Assembly: GCF_000295955.2 (NCBI RefSeq)
Contig: NZ_ALXE01000027.1
Location: forward strand, 155,675-219,674
Source of the DNA: Pantoea sp. A4
GTDB taxonomy: Bacteria > Pseudomonadota > Gammaproteobacteria > Enterobacterales > Enterobacteriaceae
Direction: 5' to 3'
Length of the DNA stretch: 64,000 nucleotides
Each line of letters starts with the position of its first letter. Position 1 is the first letter of the stretch. The position numbers were made by a program, and so were the translations under genes. This document shows, piece by piece, positions 1 to 7,927 of the stretch. The notes beneath the pieces are model-generated. The model worked only from the letters and a program-made list of their open reading frames with translations. It ran no database searches and was not told the origin of the DNA.

Positions 1-280
1 TGAGTTGCACCAGCTGACTTCGGCTTACCCGTCCGTCCAGCACCGCCACACCCCGCGCCTGATGACGATGGCACGCCAGCGCATCAAGAATGATTTGGTT
101 GTTATCCTGGTAAGTGGAAGGCAACACCAGAATATGGCGGCGAAATCCGAGTGGCTGAAATTGCTGTTGATATTCGGCCAGTGAAGCATTTGCTGTATTA
201 AGCGCAGGATTATTAACGGATTGATAGCGGTCATCATAAATATGCATGTGACAGTCGCAGGCATTAAAGGGTATTTGCAT
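1..280 (-). CDS. Amidohydrolase-2 family TIM-barrel hydrolase (N-terminal part)
   Basis: The reverse strand from the ATG at 280 reads MQIPFNACDCHMHIYDDRY and stays open to the window edge (about 93 residues). The early Cys-Asp-Cys-His-Met-His stretch is the metal-binding HxH of the amidohydrolase-2 superfamily (lactonase and decarboxylase types such as pyrone-dicarboxylate or sugar-lactone hydrolases). A purine-rich ribosome site, AGAAGGGACAGAGG, lies directly upstream. The rest of the barrel and the other metal ligands lie outside the window, so the substrate cannot be named. A different frame of the same strand (25-264) is also open but lacks any motif and was not used. Confidence 0.75.
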   Translation of the reverse strand, partial: MQIPFNACDCHMHIYDDRYQSVNNPALNTANASLAEYQQQFQPLGFRRHILVLPSTYQDNNQIILDALACHRHQARGVAVLDGRVSRSQLVQL

Positions 281-464
281 CCTCTGTCCCTTCTGATATT
301 AAGCGATAGCAGGCCTTTCCCTTAGTGGCGGGAATATTTATTGGTGATAGTCAGAAGAGAGTGGCGCGTGGCTGAGCATTTCACAATACAGATATTGTGG
401 GTTATGTGACCCGCCTTACGCACAGCAGGTTATTAATTCATCACCCTGAGTTATCATTTAAAGT

Positions 465-488
465 AAAAAAGGGAGCCAAAGCTCCCTT
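465..488 (-). terminator. Intrinsic terminator of the DMT transporter gene
   Basis: AAGGGAGC-caaa-GCTCCCTT forms an 8-bp stem. On the minus strand it is followed by a run of T, 14 bases beyond the stop codon of the transporter gene. Confidence 0.8.
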
Positions 489-501
489 CTCCTTGTAACA
501 C

Positions 502-1368
502 TTAGACTATTTTACGCGGCGCTTTAAACACCAAAACAATGCCGGCGATAATTGCCGCCATCCCCATGACGCCTGACCAGGGTAAAGCGTTACCGAGCAG
601 CAGATAATCCAGCAGCGCGGTAATCACCGGCACCAGATAAAACAGGCTGGTAACGTTGACGATATTCCCGCTGTTCAGCAGGCGGTAAAGCAGCAGTTGA
701 GCCACGACGGAGATCAACACCCCAAGGAATAACACCGCCACCGCGAACTGCCAGTTGATCACCAGATGAAATTCTCCGAGCGGAGCCAGCAGCACGCACA
801 ACAGCAGGCTGACGCCATACTGCAAAGGCAGTACATCTGCCGGTTGTTGATGAATTTTCTTCTGCATGATAGCGCCGTAGGTCATAAAGCCCAGCGCCGC
901 CAGCGAGAACACAATCCCCGAGGCTGCCACATGAGCGGCGGAGATACTGCGCCACACCAGCAGAATCAATCCCGCCAGCGCAATCAGAAGCCCCACCAGA
1001 CGCAGCCCCTGCATGCGCCGTTCAACCAGACATAGCGTCAGAATCGGTTGAATGCCCATAATGGTGGCAATCAGTCCTGGCGTAACACCTCGTGCCATTG
1101 CCTCGAAGTAGCACACCGCATATCCGCCGATCATCATTAAACCGCTGCCCATCACCTGCCCGCGCGTGCCTGGCTGTGGTAATACACGCCCACGAATCAC
1201 GGCCACCAACAGCAACGCCACCAGTGCGATAGCAAAACGGCAGATCAACAATGCCAGAGGAGAGGCATTATCCAGCCCCAGTCGGGTGAAAATGGCGGCA
1301 CTGCCCCACAGTAATACAAAGCCCGAAGTCGCACTCTGTGCGGCAAGGGTACTTTTATTCAAACTCAT
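502..1368 (-). CDS. EamA/DMT-family inner-membrane transporter
   Basis: The 288-residue protein has about ten hydrophobic segments arranged as two EamA repeats, the usual length and layout of drug/metabolite transporters. It begins MSLNKSTLAAQSATSGFVLL, and the first membrane helix contains the WGS-A motif often seen in this family. It probably exports a small metabolite or amino acid; the sequence does not show which. The gene is monocistronic with its own terminator. The neighbouring amidohydrolase is on the same strand but 220 bases away, so a link is only possible. Confidence 0.85.
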   Translation of the reverse strand: MSLNKSTLAAQSATSGFVLLWGSAAIFTRLGLDNASPLALLICRFAIALVALLLVAVIRGRVLPQPGTRGQVMGSGLMMIGGYAVCYFEAMARGVTPGLIATIMGIQPILTLCLVERRMQGLRLVGLLIALAGLILLVWRSISAAHVAASGIVFSLAALGFMTYGAIMQKKIHQQPADVLPLQYGVSLLLCVLLAPLGEFHLVINWQFAVAVLFLGVLISVVAQLLLYRLLNSGNIVNVTSLFYLVPVITALLDYLLLGNALPWSGVMGMAAIIAGIVLVFKAPRKIV

Positions 1369-2085
1369 GAAAAAACTCCAGATTTCTGCATCTGATTATT
1401 TTTGGCGTAAGCATACCGTTGCGCGTTTGCACAGCAAACTTACGCGGTTAAAAAAGTGCGGGATTAAACCCCAGCAACCACAGAAGAATCAGGAGGAGGT
1501 GGTGGGCAAGTGATGGAGAACAACGCGTGACGCAAAGAGACAACCCGCCACACTGGCGAGCCAGTGAAGTTAAGCGCTTGTGGTTGTGACATCGTTGCGT
1601 TCATGGACACGTAGATTCTTAATGAGTGAGTCGTGACGTTAACATGATGTTTCTCAGGCCTCAATGCATTCCTGCTTAGAGGGCTAGCCGTCTGCGTGAA
1701 GTTACCTCACCTCTGCCCGCTGAACAGGCCGCAAAAACCGGTTCAGATTGAGATTGAGGTCGGGGTAAAGGCCCGAATGGTGCTGACGGGCGGCGTGATA
1801 TTGGCGATTATCCCATACTCAAGGCGCAACATAAGCACATGAATTAACTGAATAAAAACCAAAATACGTCGATACCAACTCGTCACAGTGCAAGAGCAAA
1901 AAATCGATCATGAAGATGGCTCATGATGGTTTGAATTTATATCACTTTTCCTCACTCAAGCAGTCTGGCATAAAGTAAGCATTGTGATTGACCACGGTCA
2001 ATGAAGATTACTCAATGATGTGAACCTCCTCCTGGTTAAACAAGAGAATCGCGGTTTACCTCAGAAATCAGGAAGCCAGATTAAA
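1369..2085. other. 717-bp intergenic region upstream of mesX
   Basis: No convincing gene is present. The short open frames here have neither ribosome sites nor recognisable motifs. The right-hand part (1911-2014) carries the probable mesX control sites listed separately. The stretch at about 1690-1840 has an open frame of about 50 codons without a start and may be decayed coding DNA. Confidence 0.5.
1911..2014 (+). promoter_or_regulatory. Probable mesXD control region: two MetR-like sites and a palindrome
   Basis: TGAAGATGGCTCA (1911-1923) and TGAAGATTACTCA (2002-2014) are two near-identical copies. Each matches the MetR consensus TGAA-N5-TTCA in seven of eight fixed positions. Between them, touching the second, is ATTGACC-ac-GGTCAAT (1987-2002), an inverted repeat with perfect 7-bp arms. 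MetR activates metE and metH in enteric bacteria, so control of a methionine synthase by MetR is sensible but inferred. Confidence 0.45.
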
Positions 2086-3063
2086 ATGAGCAACGATTTT
2101 AAATTCACCATTAAATACACTTCTTTCGATGAGAATTATAATCCATCAGAGAATACGCGCATTACCACCAACTTTGCTAACCTGGCACGTGGTGAGAGCC
2201 GTCAGGCAAACCTGCGCAATACCGTAGTGATGATGAATAATCGTTTTAACTCACTGGCGCAACAGGATAATCCGAAATCAGACCGCTACGCGGTTGAGCT
2301 GGATATCGTCTCGGTTGAGCTGGATATCGAAGGGAATGGCGAGACCTTCCCGGTGATTGAAATCCTGAAAACCAACATCGTTGACCGCAAAACCAATCAG
2401 CGTCATGAAGGCATTGTGGGGAATAACTTCTCTTCCTACGTGCGTGATTACGACTTCAGCGTGCTGCTGTTAGAAAGCAACAAAGATAAAGCCGAATTCA
2501 GCCTGCCAGATAACTTTGGCACCCTGCACGGCAACATCTTTAAATCTTTCGTTAATTCAGAGGCGTTCAAAGCCAGCTTTAAGAAAGCCCCGGTTATCTG
2601 CCTGAGCGTTTCCAGTAAAAATGTCTATCAGCGTACCGGTTACCAGCACCCAGTGTTGGGCTATGAGTACAAGCAAGACGCGGACTCCCTGACTGACGTT
2701 TACTTCGGCAAAATGGGCTTACAGGCGCGCTTCTTCATGCCTGCCAACAGCGCAGCACCGCTGGCATTCTACTTTGCCGGTGACCTGCTGAATGATTACA
2801 CCGATCTTGAGCTGATCGCCACTATCAGTACCATGGAGACATTCCAGAAGATCTACCGTCCGGAAATTTATAACGCTAACTCAGCGGCCGGGCAGTGCTA
2901 TCAGCCAAGCCTGAATTACCAGGACTACTCCTTAACACGTATTGTTTATGATCGAGAAGAACGTAGCCGTTTAGCGGTTGAACAGGGTAAGTTCACTGAA
3001 GAGAACTTCATCAAACCAAACCAAACTGTTCTTGAGCAATGGTCTGCAAGCTACGCTCTTTGA
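2086..3063 (+). CDS. mesX: MesX (DUF1852), partner of the MesD methionine synthase
   Basis: The protein of 325 residues starts MSNDFKFTIKYTSFDENYNP and matches the DUF1852 family over its length. Published genetic work on folate-independent methionine synthases found that MesD-type enzymes need this partner, now called MesX. Its chemistry is not settled. The ATG at 2086 was chosen because GGAAG lies 10 bases before it. The open frame extends upstream to a GTG at 2020, but that extension looks non-coding. The gene is 28 bases ahead of mesD and forms an operon with it. Confidence 0.85.
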   Translation: MSNDFKFTIKYTSFDENYNPSENTRITTNFANLARGESRQANLRNTVVMMNNRFNSLAQQDNPKSDRYAVELDIVSVELDIEGNGETFPVIEILKTNIVDRKTNQRHEGIVGNNFSSYVRDYDFSVLLLESNKDKAEFSLPDNFGTLHGNIFKSFVNSEAFKASFKKAPVICLSVSSKNVYQRTGYQHPVLGYEYKQDADSLTDVYFGKMGLQARFFMPANSAAPLAFYFAGDLLNDYTDLELIATISTMETFQKIYRPEIYNANSAAGQCYQPSLNYQDYSLTRIVYDREERSRLAVEQGKFTEENFIKPNQTVLEQWSASYAL

Positions 3064-3091
3064 TTAACCAAACTCACAAGGTCATCTATTT

Positions 3092-4123
3092 ATGAAAATT
3101 TTGTTACCGACGTCGACCGCAGGCAGCTTGCCTAAACCTTCCTGGCTGGCGCAGCCGGAGAAACTTTGGTCGCCATGGAAATTGCAGAATGAAGAGTTAG
3201 TTGAAGGTAAACAGGATGCTCTGCTGGTGTCACTGCAGGATCAGCAGCAGGCCGGTATCGATATCGTCAGCGATGGTGAGCAAACGCGTCAGCACTTCGT
3301 GACCACCTTTATCGAACACCTGAGCGGCGTTGATTTCGAGAAGCGTGAAGTGGTTAAAATCCGCGATCGCTACGATGCGAGCGTACCGACAGTAGTAGGT
3401 CCAGTCGCGCGTCAGAAGCCGGTGTTCGTGGAAGATGCTAAATTCCTGCGTAAGCAGACCAAGCAGCCAATTAAATGGGCGTTGCCTGGCCCGATGACCA
3501 TGATCGATACGCTGTATGATGCCCACTACAAAAGCCGTGAAAAGCTGGCGTGGGAATTCGCGAAGATCCTGAACCAGGAAGCAAAAGAGCTGGAAGCAGC
3601 AGGCGTGGATATTATCCAGTTTGATGAGCCGGCATTTAACGTGTTCTTCGACGAAGTGAATGAGTGGGGTATTGCCACTTTAGAGCGCGCGATTGAAGGC
3701 CTGAAGTGTGAAACTGCGGTGCACATCTGCTACGGCTACGGCATCAAAGCCAATACCGACTGGAAGCAGACGCTGGGTTCAGAGTGGAGACAGTACGAGG
3801 AAGCCTTCCCGAAACTGCAAACCTCTAACATTGATATCATCTCACTGGAGTGCCATAACTCCCGCGTGCCAATGGATCTGCTGGAACTGATTCGCGGCAA
3901 GAAAGTGATGGTGGGCGCTATCGACGTGGCAAATCACGCGATCGAAACGCCAGAAGAAGTGGCCGATACCTTGCGTAAAGCCCTGCAGTTCGTTGATGCA
4001 GATAAACTCTATCCTTCAACCAACTGTGGTATGGCCCCGCTGCCGCGTCACGTGGCTCGCGGCAAACTGCACGCGTTAAGCGCAGGTGCAGAAATCATTC
4101 GTAAGGAACTGCTGGCGAAGTAA
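3092..4123 (+). CDS. mesD: MesD-type core methionine synthase (MetE C-terminal domain-like)
   Basis: The 343-residue protein corresponds to the catalytic C-terminal barrel of cobalamin-independent methionine synthase, without the MetE N-terminal half that binds folate. Likely zinc ligands are His211, Cys213, Glu253 and Cys312 (motifs HIC, LEC and STNCGMAPL). It should methylate homocysteine to methionine in the cytoplasm. For the MesD class the methyl donor is not methyl-tetrahydrofolate, and the true donor is unknown. Pairing with mesX immediately upstream assigns it to MesD rather than to MesA-C or to a short MetE paralogue. Confidence 0.85.
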   Translation: MKILLPTSTAGSLPKPSWLAQPEKLWSPWKLQNEELVEGKQDALLVSLQDQQQAGIDIVSDGEQTRQHFVTTFIEHLSGVDFEKREVVKIRDRYDASVPTVVGPVARQKPVFVEDAKFLRKQTKQPIKWALPGPMTMIDTLYDAHYKSREKLAWEFAKILNQEAKELEAAGVDIIQFDEPAFNVFFDEVNEWGIATLERAIEGLKCETAVHICYGYGIKANTDWKQTLGSEWRQYEEAFPKLQTSNIDIISLECHNSRVPMDLLELIRGKKVMVGAIDVANHAIETPEEVADTLRKALQFVDADKLYPSTNCGMAPLPRHVARGKLHALSAGAEIIRKELLAK

Positions 4124-4146
4124 TTTTCGCGGCACTCCACACGACG

Positions 4147-4184
4147 AAAACCGGGTTAAGCTTGCGCTTAACCCGGTTTTTTAT
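4147..4184 (+). terminator. mesXD intrinsic terminator
   Basis: A 15-bp stem (AAAACCGGGTTAAGC, loop ttgc, perfect complement) ends in TTTTTTAT, 23 bases after the mesD stop. Confidence 0.9.
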
Positions 4185-4295
4185 GTGCCAGACTCCCAAG
4201 CGTTTTCCCCCCTTGGGTGGCCTAACCTCCCTGTCCACAGCCACTGGCTACCTGGCAATGCCTACATAAACAACAACGTTAGCGCACGCTCAACA

Positions 4296-6047
4296 TCAAT
4301 CGTAATAGGGCACCTTGTGATCAACACCGTTGATATTGACCAGCACAAAACCGGTGGGTGTGGTTTTGTCGGTGGGCGTACCCACGGCGCTAGCCAGGGT
4401 CAGAACGCCCTTCTCATTTGCCCCGATCCCCGCCAGACCATTGTGCATACCAAACCGGGCGGCCGGTTTCAGGCTGCCGAGTTTAGTGGTGTCACTGACT
4501 ACCGAGAAGTCGGGCTGGAACAGCGAGCACGAACCCGCATCAAAACGCGTTGGACCGGTATTACGCAGCGTGAACATGGTGTCGCCACTGTTGGCCGCCA
4601 GTTTTACCCACACCACCGCATAGGTGGTGCCGACCCGGCTATAGCGGATATCTTGCACCGCAGGTGAACCCATATGGCAGGCATCCGCCCAGACGGTATC
4701 CAGCCGTTGCAGGTTGATCCAGGTTTTTCCGGTACCGGTCATATTCACCGGACTGCCTGCGGTGGTGGATGGCGTGGTGGTGGCATCCGCCTTACTGATC
4801 ATCTCCATCACCCACTGCTGGTTTGCATTCGGGAAAAAGAACTGCCCAACGCGATACCAGTTGTCAGTGGTGGTGTTATTGGTGATTTTATAGCCGCTGT
4901 AGTAGCCTGCAAACAGAGAACCGGTGATGATGGTGCCGTGGTTCTCTTCGCGACGATAACCATATTCAAAGGTGGAGAGCCATTTACCGGAAGCCAGGCT
5001 GGTATTGATGGTGGCACCCGCCTGTAAGCCAATCTGGCGCATAATGACGCGCGCATTAGTGAGGTCAAAGGCGTTGTCACAATCTTCAATATTCAGGGTA
5101 TCAATGGTCCAGCCACCGTCCGCCAGCGTCCCCGGATTGATGGTGTGCTCAATCCAGACGTTACGAATGATCCCCTGCGTCACACGCGGCATGTACAGGG
5201 TGTAATCGCCATATCCGGTCTGGAAATTGGCATTACACAACTCGACTGCCGTTGAGTGATCCCAGTTACCGGCCACCGTATTGGACCAGCCAATATCAAA
5301 GATGCGCGAATAGGTATAGAGGGTATAAATCTGGTTGAATTTACTGTCGAGGGTGTCCAGCAGCTTAATCACCGTCCCGCCGGTGTAGGAGGCGCGGAAA
5401 CAGTCGATATTCACGGTTTCCCCCCCAACCGTGGTGTTCTCGAAAAAGGGCTGCACATTGCTGCACATCTCTGCGGTGATGGTGCCGGTATTGGTGGTGG
5501 TATCCGCCGTACATTGCCCATTCCACGCGATCCCTTTGATATGGGTTCGGCGCGCTTTGACCTTAAAGACGGTACTGCTGGTTTTATCAGAAATGATGGT
5601 GGTGCGCGGTAAAGAACCCAGTTCCAGGTCATCGCCAATCAAACCAAAAAATGCCACTTCGGTGCCGCTGATATCGATGGGTTTAATCAGAAATTTACCG
5701 CCAGGGAAACGGACCGGCAGGTCTTTACAGCTCGCGTTCCAGCCTTGCGTCCAGGTCAGCATGCGCTTAAAGGCATCGGTGTCATCCGTGGTGCCATCTC
5801 CTTTCGCGCCAAAGTGCAAAATATTCACTTCAGTCGGATCGTTAATGGTGCGCTTCCAGTAAAAGCCGCTGCCCACCGCTAATGTGCCGCCATCATCCGT
5901 TGACGTGGTCGTGCCGATGAAACCAACAAAATTACCGCCGCCGCGAAAAGTGGAATCCTTGTCGTAATAACGATTAAGTTTTGCAACAACACCAGATGCT
6001 GAAGGTGCCGTGGTACGTAATTCCGCAAATGAATTTACTTCAATCAT
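4296..6047 (-). CDS. Phage tailspike-like beta-helix protein, probable exopolysaccharide depolymerase
   Basis: The 583-residue protein begins MIEVNSFAELRTTAP and has an N-terminal module (GGGNFVGF, DDGGTLAVGSGFYW) followed at about residues 80-100 by FGAKGDGTTDDTDAF, the start of a pectate-lyase-3 type right-handed beta-helix. This is typical of phage tailspikes and EPS depolymerases, including those acting on amylovoran- or stewartan-type capsules. No signal peptide is visible, so release would need cell lysis. The ATG at 6047 is preceded by GAGGAGGATACG, a strong ribosome site; an upstream in-frame ATG at 6086 lacks one. The gene is last in the lysis operon. The exact substrate is not deducible. 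Confidence 0.8.
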   Translation of the reverse strand: MIEVNSFAELRTTAPSASGVVAKLNRYYDKDSTFRGGGNFVGFIGTTTSTDDGGTLAVGSGFYWKRTINDPTEVNILHFGAKGDGTTDDTDAFKRMLTWTQGWNASCKDLPVRFPGGKFLIKPIDISGTEVAFFGLIGDDLELGSLPRTTIISDKTSSTVFKVKARRTHIKGIAWNGQCTADTTTNTGTITAEMCSNVQPFFENTTVGGETVNIDCFRASYTGGTVIKLLDTLDSKFNQIYTLYTYSRIFDIGWSNTVAGNWDHSTAVELCNANFQTGYGDYTLYMPRVTQGIIRNVWIEHTINPGTLADGGWTIDTLNIEDCDNAFDLTNARVIMRQIGLQAGATINTSLASGKWLSTFEYGYRREENHGTIITGSLFAGYYSGYKITNNTTTDNWYRVGQFFFPNANQQWVMEMISKADATTTPSTTAGSPVNMTGTGKTWINLQRLDTVWADACHMGSPAVQDIRYSRVGTTYAVVWVKLAANSGDTMFTLRNTGPTRFDAGSCSLFQPDFSVVSDTTKLGSLKPAARFGMHNGLAGIGANEKGVLTLASAVGTPTDKTTPTGFVLVNINGVDHKVPYYD

Positions 6048-6066
6048 CGTATCCTCCTCAGGATCG

Positions 6067-6204
6067 TTATAAAACAGCAAAAGCATTCAGGGCATGGCTG
6101 ATAAGCCGAATCATGTTTTCAACTACCGGCAGCACGCTTTGCAGTGCGCCACTGGAAAGCAGCCAGCCCCAACGACTGCCAGCCAGTGAGGTCAGCAGCG
6201 TCAT
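6067..6204 (-). CDS. Small hydrophobic protein in the lysis cassette (45 aa)
   Basis: An ORF of 45 codons begins MTLLTSLAGSRWGWLLSSGA and ends NAFAVL. Its ATG overlaps the stop of the holin-like gene in an ATGA junction, so translation is probably coupled. It is hydrophobic to amphipathic throughout, with one possible membrane segment. It could be a second holin, an antiholin or a spanin-like accessory. No family was recognised. It is followed 19 bases later by the tailspike start codon. Confidence 0.55.
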   Translation of the reverse strand: MTLLTSLAGSRWGWLLSSGALQSVLPVVENMIRLISHALNAFAVL

Positions 6205-6548
6205 AGTTTCTCTTCCGGGGGAACAGGCTTGCCGAGCTGAAGATTTTTTTGTCGCACGAACTGGGCAATAACCCCCATCGCGACCATAAACGCGCCGATA
6301 AACCCGAGATAGTTGTGGGGCAAAATGGCTTTAACCTCCTCCGGCAGCTGATTCCATGCATCCAGAGCAGAAGAAGGAAAGGATTGCACCCAGGCACTCA
6401 GCACCGAACCGAATGAGGCGAGCCAGACAGACCAGGTGCGAAACAGCAGGCGGGCATGTGCAACGAATTGCAGCGTGGTAAAGCGCTGCAGCAGCAGTAC
6501 CACAATGATGAGTAACAACACGGCAATCAGAAAAAACAGCCATCTCAT
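6201..6548 (-). CDS. Holin-like phage membrane protein
   Basis: The 115-residue product starts MRWLFFLIAVLLLIIVVLLL, an N-terminal membrane anchor. It has a second hydrophobic stretch near residues 78-95 (GFIGAFMVAMGVIAQFV) and a charged tail ending PVPPEEKL. The LPEEVKAILPHNYLG segment resembles a family of small phage membrane proteins found in lysis cassettes. The ATG at 6548 overlaps the lysozyme stop as ATGA and is preceded by GGGGGCT. Upstream in-frame codons to 6632 overlap lysozyme coding DNA and are not part of the gene. A holin role is inferred from the position next to the lysozyme. Confidence 0.65.
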   Translation of the reverse strand: MRWLFFLIAVLLLIIVVLLLQRFTTLQFVAHARLLFRTWSVWLASFGSVLSAWVQSFPSSALDAWNQLPEEVKAILPHNYLGFIGAFMVAMGVIAQFVRQKNLQLGKPVPPEEKL

Positions 6549-7012
6549 AGCAGCCCCCGATACACATCCCAGGTTCCGCTGCGGATCACCTCTGCGTGGC
6601 GGCGAGCGCGGCCCGGCGTCTGGTGCGCCCACAGGCTGTTGAGCATTGCATTAGCCGCGTCACTAAAATCCGCACGCGCAACGGCACCCAACATGTCTTT
6701 GAACAGCGAAAGGCCATCGACGCCAAGTTGGTAAGCCATACTGCACAGCACATCGCTTCGTGCGCTGTTGCACTGTTGCAAGGCGAGAGCAATTGCCGGA
6801 CGTGCCTGCATCTCCTGCAACTTATTTTCCACAATGCACTGCTTCCAGACGTCCCCCGCCGCACGAGGCACGCGAAAGACATAGTTACTCAGTGAAGCGC
6901 CTTTCGGCCCAATGCGAATACCGCCCGCCACGGTGGGATACCCTTGTGTATCCAGATAAGGTGCTTCGACATAGCCTTCTTCAAAATTCAGTACCGCGAT
7001 AATTTGGCTCAT
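6545..7012 (-). CDS. Phage lysozyme, T4-like (glycoside hydrolase family 24)
   Basis: The 155-residue protein carries the lysozyme triad at Glu12, Asp21 and Thr27 (FEEGYVEAPYLDTQGYPT), spaced as in T4 lysozyme Glu11/Asp20/Thr26. It should cleave the glycan strands of peptidoglycan. There is no signal peptide, so it needs a holin to reach the wall, and the next gene encodes a holin-like protein. The ATG at 7012 follows AGAGGAG; a GTG six bases upstream is also in frame. An intrinsic terminator sits about 30 bases before the start codon, so expression probably depends on antitermination. Confidence 0.85.
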   Translation of the reverse strand: MSQIIAVLNFEEGYVEAPYLDTQGYPTVAGGIRIGPKGASLSNYVFRVPRAAGDVWKQCIVENKLQEMQARPAIALALQQCNSARSDVLCSMAYQLGVDGLSLFKDMLGAVARADFSDAANAMLNSLWAHQTPGRARRHAEVIRSGTWDVYRGLL

Positions 7013-7038
7013 AGACACTCCTCTTGAGGGCTGGATGC

Positions 7039-7060
7039 AAAAAGCCCCACTGTTGGGGCT
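7039..7060 (-). terminator. Intrinsic terminator between N and the lysis genes
   Basis: On the minus strand AGCCCC-aacagt-GGGGCT is followed by TTTTTGC. It lies between the N gene and the lysozyme start and would block the lysis genes unless RNA polymerase has been modified by N. This is the logic of a lambdoid early terminator. Confidence 0.7.
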
Positions 7061-7241
7061 GAGAGATTTAGGTTTTCTTGATGACAGAGGCGGCTCTGGC
7101 AGCGTTGCCGCTGATTGATAATTTTTTCTGCAGGGTTAGCCAGCAAAGCAAAATGCGCTGGTCGATGATGCTAAAGGCAATCTGGAGGATGGGAGCAACA
7201 ACAGTGCAGCAATACTCCCGCAGAGAAACGTACCCCGACGC

Positions 7242-7520
7242 TTAACGGGCGGCGTAGAGATAGATATGGGGTAAACAGCAGTTATCCAGGCTTGCCTGCT
7301 CAGTGCTAAGCGCGGCGGGCATCATCACCGCCCGATCCACGCGACTGCGTACGGGGCGCAGACAGATGCGTTCGGCCTGGCGTGGAAGTATGCCGGGGCT
7401 CTCAATACCCAGTGCCTGATCAATGCTCAATTTAAGTCGGCTGACAGGTTTACGTCGGTGGTGCCGACGCGTGCGTGCGTTACCTGCGAAAGTGGTTTTG
7501 CCATAGTGGATGATCGCCAT
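7242..7520 (-). CDS. N: P22-type N antitermination protein
   Basis: The 92-residue protein starts MAIIHYGKTTFAGNARTRRH and carries the arginine-rich RNA-binding helix GNARTRRHHRRK. This closely resembles the P22 N peptide (YGKSTFAGNAKTRRHERRR) that binds boxB RNA. The N proteins of lambda, P22 and phage 21 convert RNA polymerase to a terminator-resistant form after binding the nut hairpin. The ribosome site AGGAGGAG is directly before the ATG. A nut site lies 218 bases upstream on the same strand, and a terminator lies downstream in front of the lysis genes. The remainder of the protein diverges from known N proteins, as is usual. The frame stays open for 57 codons after the TAA at 7242-7244, probably by chance. 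Confidence 0.88.
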   Translation of the reverse strand: MAIIHYGKTTFAGNARTRRHHRRKPVSRLKLSIDQALGIESPGILPRQAERICLRPVRSRVDRAVMMPAALSTEQASLDNCCLPHIYLYAAR

Positions 7521-7610
7521 AACTCCTCCTGTGAATGAGTCTCTGGCGATGGGGTGGCGGGCGCGCTATTCGGCTAACCGAAGCGTCCGGGAGGCGTTGC
7601 TTTTCCGATC

Positions 7611-7649
7611 GGCGTTTGCAGGATGACAAACGTCACCCGAGCAAACGCC
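7611..7649 (-). promoter_or_regulatory. Stem-loop in the N leader
   Basis: GGCGTTTGC (7611-7619) and GCAAACGCC (7641-7649) are perfect 9-bp inverted repeats, with an inner TGAC/GTCA pair. The structure sits in the untranslated N leader between nut and the N ribosome site. In lambda the same position holds an RNase III-cleaved hairpin that mediates N autoregulation. The equivalence is inferred. Confidence 0.5.
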
Positions 7650-7737
7650 ACCTGGTAAAGCCACGGTCACTGGCGACGCTGCAAAATGCGCAATCCACCC
7701 CATCCCAGAGGTCACTGATCTCTGTGTGGTGTGCGTT

Positions 7738-7770
7738 GCGCTTGTGCAGCGCCTGAATTGTTTAAGAGCG
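7738..7770 (-). promoter_or_regulatory. nut site: boxA plus boxB
   Basis: On the minus strand boxA reads CGCTCTTAAACA (7759-7770), essentially the lambda boxA. After a 6-base spacer, boxB reads GCGCTGCACAAGCGC (7738-7752), a 5-bp stem with a 5-base loop like P22 boxB. This is the binding site for N together with Nus factors. It lies between the pL-like promoter and the N gene, exactly as nutL does in lambdoid phages. Confidence 0.9.
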
Positions 7771-7811
7771 GCTCATCCGGTGAGCAATTTGTTACTGACC
7801 TTCAGGATAAA

Positions 7812-7876
7812 ATTATTAACAGGTTCTTATGCTTTATCAAACACCATCAGTTAATTTTTTATTTACCAACAGTTAA
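7812..7876 (-). promoter_or_regulatory. pL-like promoter with tandem repressor operators
   Basis: On the minus strand TTGATA (7835-7840) and TAATAA (7813-7818) are separated by 16 bases. Two 15-bp sites of the form TTAACTG-W-TGGT lie just upstream at 7840-7854 and 7862-7876, 22 bp apart. A half-site TTAAC (7816-7820) overlaps the -10 box. The same TTAACTnnTGGT pattern recurs at the repressor start. The arrangement resembles the multiple OL operators of lambdoid phages. Confidence 0.6.
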
Positions 7877-7927
7877 ATTTATGTTTTTGACCAAGTTATT
7901 TTTTCTGCTCGCGCCAGCCAATGACGC

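Noticed and set aside
25..264. 79-codon minus-strand frame at the left edge
   Set aside because: Another frame of the same strand (1-280) gives the conserved amidohydrolase N-terminus with a proper ribosome site.
7068..7241. 57-codon in-frame continuation after the N stop codon
   Set aside because: A frame of this length is expected by chance. There is no start codon, and the P22-type N protein already ends with a similar LYAA segment.
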